Positions 1 to 12,873 of a DNA stretch of 64,000 bases are shown here, piece by piece (within the stretch, counting starts at the first letter, position 1; every line of letters begins with the position of its first letter). The translations under genes and the position numbers were made by a program. The notes beneath the pieces were generated by a model that saw only the letters and a list, made by a program, of their open reading frames with translations, searched no databases and was not told the DNA's origin. Origin of the DNA: Jacaranda mimosifolia (taxonomy: Eukaryota; Streptophyta; Magnoliopsida; Lamiales; Bignoniaceae); contig CM032121.1 in NCBI GenBank assembly GCA_018894105.1, positions 24,335,730 to 24,399,729 of the forward strand, written 5' to 3'.

Positions 1-2532
1 TATTTTTTAAACTTATAAAATATTTTTTCTTATTTTAAAAATAACCACTTGAAATGTTTGATTGAATAAAACATAGGGCCAAGTCTACTTCAATACTTGG
101 TATGATGTTTGCTATCCAAATCATTGCATCAAGAATCCTCTTCTCATCTTGTTTTCTTTCTTTCATTTTGATCGAAATTGATACTTGAGGTTGGAGATAA
201 TTGATCTTAGGTTTCCATATCATTTGGCTTCAGAGCGAAAAGGCTCAGATCAAATGGATCTATCTTTTGTTTTCATCTTTCAATCTTCGAAAAAAAATTC
301 CATTCGTCCTTATTCTTACCTATTTTTGCCTTTATTGAATAACGTCTTGGTTCTTTTCTTTTCTTTGTTTCTAAAGTCCGCTTCATGAAAGAAATGGTCA
401 AAAATTTTGAAAAAGGAAAAAAAATCACCGACAAAGATTAGAGGCTACGTAAGGGAATTATTTGATTCATTTAATTTGTCCTTGCCATATGTTGCATCTT
501 ATTTCTTGCTCTTGTCCATTATTTTGATTTATTTAGTCATCTCTTTTCAAATAATTGTTTTCTTTTCGTTAATATATGTTCTATTCCTTTTTCTAAAATG
601 TTTACCATTAGTTTTCTGGTTTGAATCTTTGAAAAAACAACACATAAATTAACATCCAATCCTATCTATTTTTTCTTTTCTTGTGCCTCTTTACACACCG
701 TACATTCATTTAATTCACTTCGTTTTGGGCCTTAAACGCAAGTCTTTATCCTTGCTAATTTCATCAATTTCACGTAGTCAATTTTCTTTGCGATCATATG
801 TCTTTTTGTCTTTTGAATACCTTTTGTTTATTTCCATTTAGTTCATGGGTAGGTTTAAGTATATCTTTGGTTCAATTACTTCAAGTTTTGCTCAACATTT
901 AGACTGTTTCATTGTGAGTCTCATAAAAGAACCGACAGAAAATTCTAGAGTGGAAAAAGGCACGTGAGAGTGATGTTAGAATAGTGCCCAGCAAGCTAAT
1001 AGGATTGGCCTTATGAAGCTATTTTTTTGTAAAATAATCTTGATTGAATGATATTCTTTATATGGCCATCTTCATCTTATTCTCTTTATTACTTCACTTG
1101 CATTTGGATGAAGCCCTTAGATAACTCATGACTACAGGACATGGTTCGATAACCATGGAGTAAGTCTTTTACGGTTGTGATCTTAAATCTTCCAAGACAT
1201 AGGATCTAACGAGACGGGGCATCTAAGATCCAGATAAACTTGCACTATGCATAAATTCAAGAGTTGGATATTGCTTTGTTCCATGAGCAATCATATGAGA
1301 TATGGGTGTATGTTAGTGTGCGCTTGTTAGAGAACAATGCACTGAAGACCCACCGAAGAATCCACTAGATAGGTGTAGTGGCAAGTCGGTAGTGGCAAGT
1401 TCTCTAGCTTGCGCTAGTGCATATTATTAGTCATCTGACTTGAGGATCCATGGTAACCTTGTGTCTGGTCCTCATGCTTTGAATCTTCCTTAACCACTTA
1501 GCGGGTCTTTCGGGTTGAGGTTAGGTTTGAGCTACTTGGCATAGAGGTTTGTGAGATTTAAGATAGGATCTGACTCCTTGCTTTTGTGAAGGACGAGTAC
1601 ATCTCTTATGTTTTCTATAATGATCGATTCCAAGAAATTCTTGCACAAGGTGATATGACAATTTGAAAAATGAGTTTTCCAAAGGTGAGGTCATACAAAG
1701 GAGACATAGTATCGAGGCTATTAGGGAGCCAACAAATATCTTGCCCTAAGTCTCTTTCAGGAGATAGGAGTCGGAAGGACCATATTTGCATGGCAAGCGT
1801 ATAGCTATGATGGTACTCCAAAAGTATTCGTTTTGGCCAATTAGTTGGGCTCCATGGGCTTGAGGTTGGACATCGACCATGGAGATTGGGGACTCTTCAA
1901 TTAATGAGATTAATAGAATTGAGTCGATTAGTTTAAAAGGTGTTTTAAACTAAAATAAACATATGATATTCAAAAGTTACAAGGAGTTGTGAGCCAATGT
2001 CCAAAGAACGATAGAACCTATTGGATCACACAAAAAATCCAATTTGCTTCCAATTTAATGGAGCACTTTTCTAAGAGTTAGAAAATTACTCCTTGGTGAC
2101 CGATTCTGAAGTGCCAAATTGAAGGTCAATTTTTAGCTTGATTAATTTAAGTGTTAAATTAATCTACTAATTTAAGAAGTTAATTATTTGGTGCAAAGTG
2201 ACCATCAATTGGTCAAGTCAATTTAAAGAGTTAAATTAACAAAATAAAGCTTAAGGAGTTAAGCTTCTTGACTTAAGAGTTAAGTCAAGGATCAATTACT
2301 AAAATTAAAGTGTTTAATTTAATTAAAGAGAAGGATAAATTTTGGAGGGAAAATTCAAATGAAAGGTCATTTGATATAGAGTCTTAATTGATATGAAATT
2401 AGATTTTAAATGTAATTAAAATGCACAAGAAATTCAAATGAGATTTGAATTCAAATTTGCCACCTTGGCATCCTTCTTAGCACCCCTCCTCATGGAAGGT
2501 GTGATGCCACCTTGGCATTACACCATCCAACA

Positions 2533-2545
2533 TCTATATATATAG
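2533..2545 (+). promoter_or_regulatory. TATA box of solo LTR
   Basis: The motif tctatatatatag lies just downstream of the conserved ggtgtgatgccacc stretch. An equivalent ctatatata motif occurs in the LTRs of E2, E3 and E4, which suggests the U3 promoter. The transcription start is inferred only. Confidence 0.55.
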
Positions 2546-2573
2546 AGAGAGAGAGAAAGAGAGAGAGAGAGAG
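2544..2573. repeat. (GA)n microsatellite in solo LTR
   Basis: Imperfect GA run directly following the TATA motif of the solo LTR. The related LTRs lack this expansion. Confidence 0.9.
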
Positions 2574-3919
2574 GATCAGCCATGATAAAGAAGGTGTGAA
2601 GAATTAGATTCTTTCACAATTCCCTCCAAAACTCCCTTTCCAAACATTGCTTCATGTGTTGAGGCTTCGTTCTCTCTTCTTCTCCAACCTCAAATATTGG
2701 CCTTCACCATTGATATTATCCTTATTTTCTCCATCTAAAAGTGAGTGGAATTTGGAGGATCAATTGGTGTGTGGACCATATCAATAGAGGCAAAGCATTT
2801 GATTTGCTAGCTTTGGAGATCTACTGGAATAGAGCAGTCACTTGCCGAATTTTTTTCAAGCGATTCAGATCGAGTTTAGCTCTGAATATTTTACAGCACT
2901 TTCCCCAAGGATTTGAGAGGTTCCAAATTGTTTGTTGTAATTTTTGGAGCATTCCAAAGAGGCAAAAGTTGCTATTTCTCTGTTGTGCCAGAGTCTGCTA
3001 GAATTTGGATTGGTCAAGTGTTCACCCTTGAGACCTTGGAAATTTGCTTTTTGAGGTAACACTCCAACCAAAACGGAATTCCTAGCATGATTAGATCCTT
3101 GGTAGGTTGTCAGCACTAGTTTATTGAGCTTTTGAAGTTCTATAATTTGATCATAGTGGCTTACTAACCTTCAAGTGACACTATCAAATTGATTAAAAGC
3201 TTAACCGCGTTCAAACATGAGTATGGAGTCAAAGATAAAATTTTTGAGTGCAAACATGTGAAGAAGTGTGAGAGGAAATTTTTATTCTCTTCTCACTATT
3301 TTTGTAAAATTTAACAATATCAAACCGGCATAGTGAAAATAGTGACAAGCAGCCATATGTGTTCTTCACTACGAAAGCTATTCAAAAGTAACTCATAAGG
3401 TTGAATGTTAAGCTTGGCTTGGATAGAGAAACATTCAGCCCAAATTGAGGAGTTAAAACAAACATAGCAAGCTAGCTCAACCCATAACCACAGGTGTTGA
3501 GGCCAAAAATTCACAATTTTTAAGAAGAGATTTAGCAGTAAGTTGGTCATACGGTTTTTCAATCTCAATCGCTAGTGTGCATTGGGTCCATTCACCCAAA
3601 AATAAGCTGATTTTGACTTTTTCTTACAGTTGAAAATTCATAATGCAAAATATGTCATTTAAATTAGTGATTTTTCAATTATTAACGTTTCTAACACACA
3701 ATTAACCATTTTGTTTCTGCATTTATAAGTACATTTATCTAACATTTTTTTACATATAATTTAATATTTATTGCAATCGGAGGCCTTTTATTTCTCATAA
3801 AATTGTTATAGTGAGATTTTTGGGTATTTTGATTTAAAAAATATTATAAATATTTGCACTTTATATGATATTTTTGAAACATATAAAATATTATATCTTA
3901 TTTTAAATGAAAACCTGTC

Positions 3920-5599
3920 GAAATGTTTGATTGAATAAAACATTAGGCCAAGTCTACTTTAATAATTGGTATTATGTTTTTCTATCTAAATCATTACATC
4001 AGGAGTCTTCTTCCCATCTTATTTTCTTCCTTTCATTTTGATGGAAATTGATACTTGGGGTTGGATATAATTGATCTTGGGTTTCCGCGTCATTTGGCTT
4101 TAGAGCGAAAATGCTCAGATCAAGTGGATCTATCTTTTGTTTTCATCTTTCAATCTTCAGGAGAAAAAATCCATCCGTCCTTATTTTTACAAATTTTTGC
4201 CTTTTTTTGAGTAACATCTTGGTTCTTTTCATTTCTTTTTTTTCTAAAGTCCACCTCGTGAAAGAAAGAGTTGAAAAAGTTGAAAAAAGGAACAAAAAAT
4301 CACCAACAAAGATTAGAGGCTATCTAAGGGAATCATTCAACTCATTTAATTTGTCTTTATTGCATGTTGCATCTTATTTCTTACTCATTTACGTTATTTT
4401 CCTTTATTTAGTAATCCCTTTCAATTAATTGTACAATTTTCGTTAATATATGCTCTGTTCTATATTCTAAGCATTTACCATTAGTTTTCCTGTTAGAATC
4501 TTTGAAAAAATAACACAGAAATCAACATCCAATCCTATCTATTCTTTCTTTTCTTATGCCCATTTACACACCATAGGTTCTTTTATTTCACTTCGTGCTG
4601 GGCTTTAAACGCAAGTCTTTATCCTTGCTAATTTCATCAGTTTCATGTAGTCAATTTTCTTTGTGATCATGTCTTCATTGGCTTTGAATACCTTTTACTT
4701 ATTTTTATTTAGTTCATAGGTAGGTTTAAGTATATCTTTGGTTCAATTGCTTCATGTTTGGCTTAACATTTGGATTGCTTCATTGTAGGTCTCGTAAAAG
4801 AACCAACAAAAAATTCGAGAGTGGAAAAAGGCTAACGAGAGTGAGGTTATTAGAGTGATTAAAAGCTGAATTGTGTTTAAACATGAGTATTGAGTGAAAG
4901 AGAAAATGTTTTCAGTGCAAACATGTGAAGAAGTATGCGAGGAAATTTCTGTTCTGTTCTCACTACTTTTGCAAAGTTTAACAATATCAAACCGGCATAG
5001 TGAAGGTAGTGACAAGTAGCCATATGCGTTCTTCACTTCGAAAACTATTCAAAAGCAATTCACAAGGCTGAATGTTATGTTTAATGAGCTAAGGGCTTGG
5101 ACAGAGAAACATTCAACCGAAATTGGGGAGTTAAAATAAACATAGCAAGCTGGATCTACCCATAATCATAGGTGTAGAGGGCAAAAATTCACCATTTGAA
5201 GAAGAAATCTAGCAGTAAGTTGGTCATACATTTTTTCCATCTCATTCACTAGTATGAATTAGGTCCATTTACCCAAATATAAGTTGAGTTTGACTTTTTC
5301 TTGTAGTTGCAAATTCATAATATCAAAATTTGTCATTTAAATTAGTGATCTTTCAATAATTAATGTTTCTAACTCATAAGTAACCATTTTTTCTTTGCAT
5401 TTATAAATGCAATTATCTAACATTTTTTTACATATAATTTAATTTTTATTGCAATCGGAAGCTTTTTTTTTTTCTCATAAAATTGTTGTACTGAGACTCA
5501 TAGAGTATTTGGATTTAAAAAGTATTATAAATGTTGGCATTTTATATGATATTTTTGAAACTTATAAAATATTATATCTTATTTCAAAAATAACCTCTT
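3920..5599. repeat. Array unit 2 (subfamily A)
   Basis: Uninterrupted unit of 1680 bp. It carries the A-type start and the A-type 3' half (taaacgcaagtctttatcc). The short ORFs within it are not kept in the neighbouring units. Confidence 0.85.
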
Positions 5600-7268
5600 G
5601 AAATGTTTGATTGAATAAAACATTGGGCCAAGTCTACTTCAATACTTGGTAAGATGTTTTCTATCTAAATCATTGCATCGGAGTCCTCTTCTCATCTTGT
5701 TTTCTTTCTTTCATTTTGATAAAAATTGATACTTGGGGTTGGAGATAATTGATCTTAGGTTTCCGCATCATGTCGCTTCAAAGAAAAAAGGCTCAAATCA
5801 AAGCGGATCTATTTTTTGTTTTCATCTTTCAATCTTCAAAAAAAAAATTCCATTCATCCTTATTCTTACCTATTTTTGCCTTTTTTTTAATAGCATCTTA
5901 GTTCTTTTCTTTTCTTTTCTTATAAAGCCTACCTCATGAAACAAAGAGTCAAAAAAGGTTGACAAAAGGGAAAAAAATCACCGACAAGGATTAGAGGCCA
6001 AGGGAATCATTTAATTTGTCTTTATTGCATGTTGCACCTTATTTCTTACTCATTTCCATTATTTTCCTTTCCTTAGTCATCTCTTTCAATTAATTGTTTG
6101 CTTTCCTTTAATATATGTTCTATTCCATATTCTAAATCATTTACCATTACTTTTTCTTGTTCGAATCTTTTAAAATGCAACACACAAATCAACATGTATT
6201 CCTATCGATCTTTCCTTTCTTGAGCCCATTTAGACACCATTCATTCTTTTAATTCACTTATATTGGGCCTTAAAATCAAGTCTTTATCCTTGATAATTTC
6301 ATGAATTTTGTGGTGTTGATTTTCTTTGTGATCATGTGCCTTTATGGCTTTCGAAAAAAATTTATTTATTTCCATTTAGTTCATGGGTAGGTTTAATTAT
6401 ATCTCTTGTTCAATTGCTTCAAGTTTGGCTTTTCATTTTGATTGCTTCATTGTGAGTGTCTTAAAAGAACCGACAAAAAGTTATAGGTGGTAAAAGGCAT
6501 GAGAGAGTGAGGCTATCAGAGTGATTAAAAGTTGAATTGTGTTTAAACATGAGTGTTGAGTGAAAGAGAAAAATTTTTGAGTGCAAACATGTGAAGAAGT
6601 GTGTGAGGAAACTTTTTTTCTCATCCCATTATTTTTGAGAAATTTAACAATACGAGCCAGCATACTTAAGGTAGTAACAAGCAGCCATATGTGTTCAACA
6701 CTTCGAAAGCTATTCAAAATCAATTCACAAGGATGAATGTTATGTTTAATAAGCTAAGGGCTTGGATAGAGAAACATTGAAGCCAAATTGAGGAGTTGAA
6801 ACAAATGCTACAAGCTAGCTCTACCCACGATCATAGGTGTAGAGGGAAAAAATTCATCATTTTTAGGAAGAAATTTAGCAATAAGGTGGTCATATAGTTT
6901 TTCCAACTCATTCAGTACTACGAAGTAGGTCCATTCAACCAAAAATAAGTTGATTTCTACTTTTTCTTACAGTTGCAAATTTATAATATCAAAATCTATC
7001 ATTTAAATTAGTGATCTTTCAATAATTAAAGTTTTTAACTCGTGAGTAACTACTTTGTCTATGCATTTATAAGTTCATTTATCTAACATTTTTTTACATA
7101 TAATTTAATTTTTATTGCAATTGGAGGCTTTTTATTTCTCATGAAATTGTTATGATGAGATACATAAGGTGTTTTAATTTAAAAATATTATAAATGTTTA
7201 CATCTTATATGATATTTTCGAAACTTGTAAAATATTATATCTTATTTTAAAAATAAAAATAAGCGCTT
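5600..7268. repeat. Array unit 3 (subfamily A, B-like tail)
   Basis: 1669 bp unit of A type over most of its length. Its last ~130 bp (tgtttacatcttatatgat) already read like subfamily B. It lacks about 10 bp found in other units near 5999. Confidence 0.8.
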
Positions 7269-8683
7269 GAAATATTTGAATAAAACACAGGGTCAAGTCT
7301 ACTTGTATACTTGGTTTGATGCTTTCTATCTAAACCATTGCGCCAGGAATCCTCTTCTCATCTTGTTTTTTAACCTTCATTTTGATCTAAATTGACACTT
7401 AGGGTTGGAGATAATTAATCTTGGGTTTCCACATCATTTGGCTTCAGAGCAAAAAGGCTTAGATTTGTCTTTATTGCATGTTGCATCTTATTTCGTACTC
7501 ATTTCCATTATTTTACCCTATCTAGTCAGCTCTTTCAATTAATTGTCCACTTTCTATTAATATATATTTTGTTCCATATTCTAAACCATTTGCTATTAGT
7601 TTTCCTGTTGTAATTGTTAAAAAAGCAACACACAAGTCAACATCCATTCCTATCTATTATATCCTTTCTTGGGCTCATTTACACACCATACATCCTCTTA
7701 ATTCACTTCGTACTTGGCCTTGAACGCTAGCCTTTATCCTATCTAATTTCATCAATTTTTTGTAGTCAATGTTCTTTGTGATCAATGTGTCTTTATTCCA
7801 TTTGAATACCTTTTCTCTATTTCCATTTAGTTTGTGGGTAGGTTTAACTACACACCTTTGGTTCAATTACTTCAAGTTTGGCTTAACATTTTGATTGCTT
7901 CATTGTGAGTCCCTTAAAAGAACTGATAGAAAATAGAGTGGTAAAAGATGCGAGAGAGTGAGGTTATCAAAGTGATTAAAAGTTGAACTGTGTTTAAACA
8001 CGAGTATTGAGTGAGAGAAATATTTTGATTGGAAACACGTGAAGAAGTGTGTGTGAACTTCTCACTATTTTTGCAAATTTTAACATATCAAATCGGCATA
8101 GTGAAGATAATGACAAGCAGCATGTTCTTCACTCCGAAAGCTATTCCAAAGCAATTCACAAGATTGAATGTTGAGCTAAGGGCTTGGATAGAAAAACATT
8201 CACACCAAATTGAGGAGTTGAAACAAAAGCAGCAAGCTAGCTGTACCCAAAATCATAGGTGTAAAGGGCAAAATTTCACAATTTTTAAGAAGAAATTTAG
8301 CAGTAATTTGGTCGTAGAAGGTTTCCACCTCATTCTCTAATACAAATTAGGTCCATTCACCCAAAAATAAGTTGATTTTGACTTTTTCTTATAGTTGCAA
8401 ATTTATAATACCAAAATCTATCATTTAAATTACTCATGTTTCAATAATTAAAGTTCAAACTCACAACTTACCATTTTTTCTACACCTTTATAAGTTTATT
8501 TATCTAACATTTGTTACCTATAATTTAATTTTTATTGCAATCGGAGGCTTTTTATTCCTCATAAGATTGTTTTAGTGAGATTCGTTAGGTGTTTCAATTT
8601 AAAAAATATTATAAATGTTTACATCTTATATGATATTTTTAAAACTTATAAAATATTATTTCTTATTTTAAAAATAACCTCTT
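7269..8683. repeat. Array unit 4 (subfamily B) with ~250 bp deletion
   Basis: Unit of 1415 bp. Sequence jumps from the aaaaaggcttagat region directly to ttgtctttattgcatg near 7464. The CT/T-rich stretch that other units carry there is missing, which accounts for the short length. Confidence 0.8.
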
Positions 8684-10343
8684 GAAATGTTTGAATAAAA
8701 CATAGGGCCAAGTCTAGTTGTATACTTGTGTTGATGCTTTCTATCTAAGTCATTGCGTCTGAAATCCTCTTCTCATCTTGTTTTTTTTTTCCCTTTCATT
8801 TTGATCCAAATTGACACTTGGGTATGAAGATAATTGATCTGTGTCTGCATCCTTTGCCTTAAGAGGCAAAAGGCTAAGATTAAGTGGATCTATCTTTTGT
8901 TTCATCTTTCAGTCTTCAAAAAAAAATTACAGTCATCCTTATTCTTACCTATTTTTGCCTTTGTTGAATAGCCTCTTAGTTTCTTTTCTCTCTTTTTTTT
9001 TTTAAGTCTACCTCATGAAAGAATGAGTCAAAAAAGTTGAAAAAATGGAAAAATGTCCGAGAAAGATTGTAGGCCACATAAGAAAATCATTTAATTCGTT
9101 AAATTTTTCTTTATTTCATGTTGCATCTTTTTTTTTTTTTACTCATTTCCATTATTTTCCTTTATTTTTTCACCTCTTTCAATTAATTGTTCACTTTCTT
9201 TTAATATATATTCTGTTCCATATTCTAAACCATTTACCACTAGTTTTCCTGTTATAATCTTTAAAAGAGCAACACACAAGTCAACACCCATTCCTATCTA
9301 TTCTATCCTTTATTCGGCTCATTTACTCACCATACATCATTTTAATTCACTTCGTACTTGGCCTTGAATGCTAGCCTTTATTCTATCTAATTTCATTAAT
9401 TTTTTGTAGTCAATGTTCTTTGTGATCAATGTGTATTTATTCCTTTTGAATACCTTTTCTTTATTTCCATTTAGTTTGTAGGTAGGTTTAACTGTATACC
9501 TTTGGTTCAATTACTTCAAGTTTGGCTTAACATTTTGATTGCTTCATTTTGAGTTCCTTAAAAGAACCGATAGAAAATTCTAGAGTGGTAAAAGGTGCGA
9601 GGGAGTGAGGTTATCAGAGTGATTAAAAGCTAATCTGTGTTTAAACACGAGATTGAATCAAAGAGTAATATTTTGATTGGAAACATGTGAAGAAGTGTGG
9701 CAAAAATTTCTTTATTCTTCTCACTATTTTTGCAAACTTTAACAATATCAAATCAGCATAGTGAAGATAGTGACAAGCAACATGTTCTTCACTCCGAAAG
9801 CTATTCCAAAGCAATTCACAAGATTGAATGTTGAGCTAAGGGCTTGGATAGAGAAACATTCACACCAAATTGAGGAGTTGAAACAAAAGCAGCAAGCTAG
9901 TTATACCCATAATCATAGGTGTAGACGGCAAAAATTCACAATTTTTAAGAAGAAATTTAGCAATAATTTGGTCATACAATGTTTCCACCTCATTCTGTAG
10001 TATGAAATAGGTCTATTCACCCAAAAATAAGTTGATTTTGACGTTTTCTTATAGTTGCAAATTTATAATACCAAAATCTATCATTTAAATTACTCATCTT
10101 TCAATAATTAAAGTTTAAACTCACAACTAACCATTTTGTCTACACATTTATAATTTTATTTATCTAACATTTGTTACCTATAATTTAATTTTTATTGCAA
10201 TCGGAGGCTTTTTATTCCTTATAAGATTGTTATAGTGAGATTCATTAGGTGTTTCAATTTAAAAAATATTATAAATGTTTACATCTTATATGATATTTTT
10301 AGAACTTATAAAATATTATTTCTTATTTTAAAAATAACCTCTT
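8684..10343. repeat. Array unit 5 (subfamily B)
   Basis: Uninterrupted 1660 bp unit. B-type features are gaaatgtttgaataaaaca at the start and cttgtgttgatgctttc shortly after. It is nearly identical to unit 6 over long stretches. Confidence 0.85.
9761..10000 (+). other. Short ORF in array unit 5, open also in unit 4
   Basis: A 79-codon frame with a charged, Gln/Lys-rich stretch (residues ~24-46, ELRAWIEKHSHQIEELKQKQ) that could form a short helix or coiled coil. The same frame is open in unit 4 (8029-8340). Unit 6 has a TAG in the frame, and units 1-3 are frameshifted or lack alignable codons. I do not recognise a family. It may be a remnant of the coding sequence from which the unit arose, or chance. 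Confidence 0.25.
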
Positions 10344-12011
10344 GAAATGTTTGAATAAAACATAGGCCCAAGTCTACTTGTATACTTGTGTTGATGCTTT
10401 CTATCTAAGTCATTGCATTTGAAATCCTCTTCTCATCTTGTTTTTTTTCCCCTTTCATTTTGATCCAAATTGATACTTGGGTATGAAGATAATTGATCTG
10501 CATCTGCATCCTTTGTCTTCAGAGGCAAAAGGCTAAGATTAAGTGGATCTATCTTCTGTTTCATCTTTCAATCTTCAAAAAAAAAAATTCCAGTCATCCT
10601 TATTCTTACCTACTTTTGTTTTTGTGGAATAGCCTCTTAGTTTCTTTTCTCTTTTTTTTTTAAGTCTACCTCATGAAAGAATGAGTCAAAAATGTTGAAA
10701 AAATGGAAAAATCTCCGAGAAAGATTGTAGGCCACATAAGAGAATCATTTAATTCGTTAAATTTGTCTTTTTTTCATGTTGCATCTTTTTTTTTTTTTTT
10801 TTTTTTGACTCATTTCCATTATTTTCGTATATTTTTTCACCTGTTTCAATTAATTGTTCACTTTCTATTAATATATATTCTGTTCCATATTCTAAATCAT
10901 TTACCACTAGTTTTCATGTTGTAATCTTTAAAAAAGCAACACACAAGTCAACACCTATTCCTATCTATTCTATCCTTTCTTCGGCTCATTTACTCAACAT
11001 ACATCGCTTTAATTCACTTCGTACTTGGCCTTGAATGCTGGCCTTATTCTATCTAATTTCATCAATTTTTTGTAGTCAATGTTCTTTGTGATCAATGTGT
11101 CTTTATTCCTTTTGAATACATTTTCTTTATTTCCATTTAATTTGTAGATAGGTTTAACTGTATACCTTTGGTTCAATTACTTCAAGTTTGGCTTAACATT
11201 TTGATTGCTTCATTTTGAGTTCCTTAAAAGAATAGACAGAAAATTCTAGAGTGGTAAAAGGTGCGAGAGAGTGAGGTTATCAAAGTGATTAAAAGCTAAA
11301 TTGTGTTTAAACACGAGTATTGAATCAAAGAGTAATATTTTGATTGGAAACATGTGAAGAAGTGTGTGCAAAAATTTCTTTATTCTTCTCACTATTTTTG
11401 CAAACTTTAACAATATCAAATCGGCATAGTGAAGATAGTGACAAGCAGCATGTTCTTCACTCTGAAAGCTATTCCAAAGAAATTCACAAGATTGAATATT
11501 GAGCTAAGGGCTTGGATAGAGAAACATTCACACCAAATTGAGGAGTTGAAACAAAAGTAGCAAGCTAGCTGTACCCATAATCATAGGTGTAGACGGCAAA
11601 AATTCACAATTTTTAAGAAGAAATTTAGCAATAATTTGGTCATACAATGTTTCCACCTCATTCTCTAGTACGAATTAGGTCCATTCACCCAAAACTAAGT
11701 TGATTTTGACTTTTTCTTATAGTTGCAAATTTATAATATCAAAATCTGTCATTTAAATTACTCATCTTTCAATAATTAAAGTTTAAACTCACAACTAACC
11801 ATTTTGTCTACACATTAATAAGTTTATTTATCTAACATTTGGTACCTATAATTTAATTTTTATTGCAATCGGAGGCTTTTTATTCCTCATAAGATTGTTA
11901 TAGTGAGATTCATTGGGTATTTTAATTTAAAAAATATTATAAATGTTTACATCTTATATGAAATTTTATTAACTTATAAAATATTATTTCTTATTTTAAA
12001 AATAACATCTT
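10344..12011. repeat. Array unit 6 (subfamily B)
   Basis: Uninterrupted 1668 bp unit, very close to unit 5. It has a longer T run (10785-10806) at the place where unit 7 has a CT microsatellite. Confidence 0.85.
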
Positions 12012-12307
12012 GAAATGTTTGAATAAAACATAGGGCCAAGTCTACCTGTATACTTGTGTTGATGCTTTCTATCTAAGTCATTACATTTGGAATCCCCTTC
12101 TCATCTTGTTTTTTTTCCCTTTCATTTTGATCCAAATTGATACTTGGGTTTTAAGATAATTGATCTGCATCCACATCCTTTGGCTTCAGAGGCAAAAGGC
12201 TAAGATTAAATGGATCTATCTTTTGTTTCAACTTTCAATCTTCGAAAAAAAATTCCAATCATCCTTATTCTTACCTATTTTTGCCTTTGTTGAATAGCCT
12301 CTTAGTT

Positions 12308-12358
<51 letters not shown>

Positions 12359-12873
12359 GTCCACCTCATGAAAGAATGAGTCAAAAATGTTGAAAAAAGG
12401 GGAAAATCTCCGAGAAAGATTGGAGGCCACATAAGTTAATCATTTAATTCGTTAAATTTGTCTTTATTTCATGTTGCATCTTTTTTTTTTTTTTTACTCA
12501 TTTCCATTACTTTCCTTTATTTTGTCACCTCTTTCAATTAATTGTTCACTTTCTATTAATATATATTCTGCTCCATATTCTAAACTATTTACCATTAGTT
12601 TTCCGATTCTAATCTTTGAAAAAGCAACACACAAATCAACATCCAATCCTATCTATCTTTCCTTTCTTGTGCCCATGTACACACCATACATTCTTTTAAT
12701 TCTCTTCGTACTGGGTATTAAACGCATGTCTTGATCCTTGCTAATTTCATCAATTTCGTGTAGTAAATTTTCTTTGTGATCATGTGTCTTTATTGCTTTT
12801 GAATACGTTTTATTTATTTCTATTAGTTCATGGGTAGGATTAAGTATGTCTTTGGTTCAATTACTTCAAGTTT
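12012..12873. repeat. Array unit 7, truncated and chimeric B/A
   Basis: The first ~580 bp follow subfamily B. From about 12600 (aatctttgaaaaagcaac, aaacgcatgtcttgatcc) the sequence switches to subfamily A wording. The unit stops at 12873, where an LTR-like sequence begins. Confidence 0.75.
12311..12352. repeat. (CT)n microsatellite
   Basis: About 21 uninterrupted CT repeats in array unit 7, at the position where sister units have ctctct followed by a T run. Confidence 0.95.

Larger units (their letters stand above)
974..3173 (+). mobile_element. Solo LTR of the E2/E3 copia family
   Basis: The 2200 bp sequence starts TGTTAGAATAG and ends CTTCA. It is flanked by the perfect 5 bp direct repeat AGTGA (969-973 and 3174-3178). 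Sister array units show the uninterrupted target (gagagtgaggttatcaaag). Its length matches the 2199 bp LTRs of element E3, and its first ~200 bp match the outer ends of the E2 and E3 LTRs. No internal domain follows, so it is a recombined solo LTR. Orientation is plus. Short ORFs inside it are not meaningful. Confidence 0.9.
51..3919. repeat. Array unit 1 (subfamily A), split by a solo LTR
   Basis: Subfamily A is recognised by gaaatgtttgattgaataaaa at the start and tacttcaatacttgg soon after. The unit is interrupted by the solo LTR at 974-3173. Without the LTR and one TSD copy it is 1664 bp, the normal length. Bases 1-50 are the tail of the preceding unit. Confidence 0.85.
1..12873. repeat. 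Tandem array of ~1.67 kb satellite-like units
   Basis: A recurring landmark (gaaatgtttga followed by taaaaca) occurs at 51, 3920, 5600, 7269, 8684, 10344 and 12012. After removing the solo LTR in unit 1 and a deletion in unit 4, the spacing is 1660-1680 bp. The whole interval between landmarks can be followed from unit to unit by eye. Units 1-3 form subfamily A and units 4-7 start as subfamily B. No ORF is conserved in all units. The array runs off the left window edge and is cut at 12873 by an LTR-like sequence. It could be a satellite or a locally amplified part of a transposon. Confidence 0.9.

Noticed and set aside
407..652. Leu/Phe/Ile-rich ORFs in array units, looking like membrane proteins
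   Set aside because: They arise from T-rich sequence, and their length and frame differ between units.
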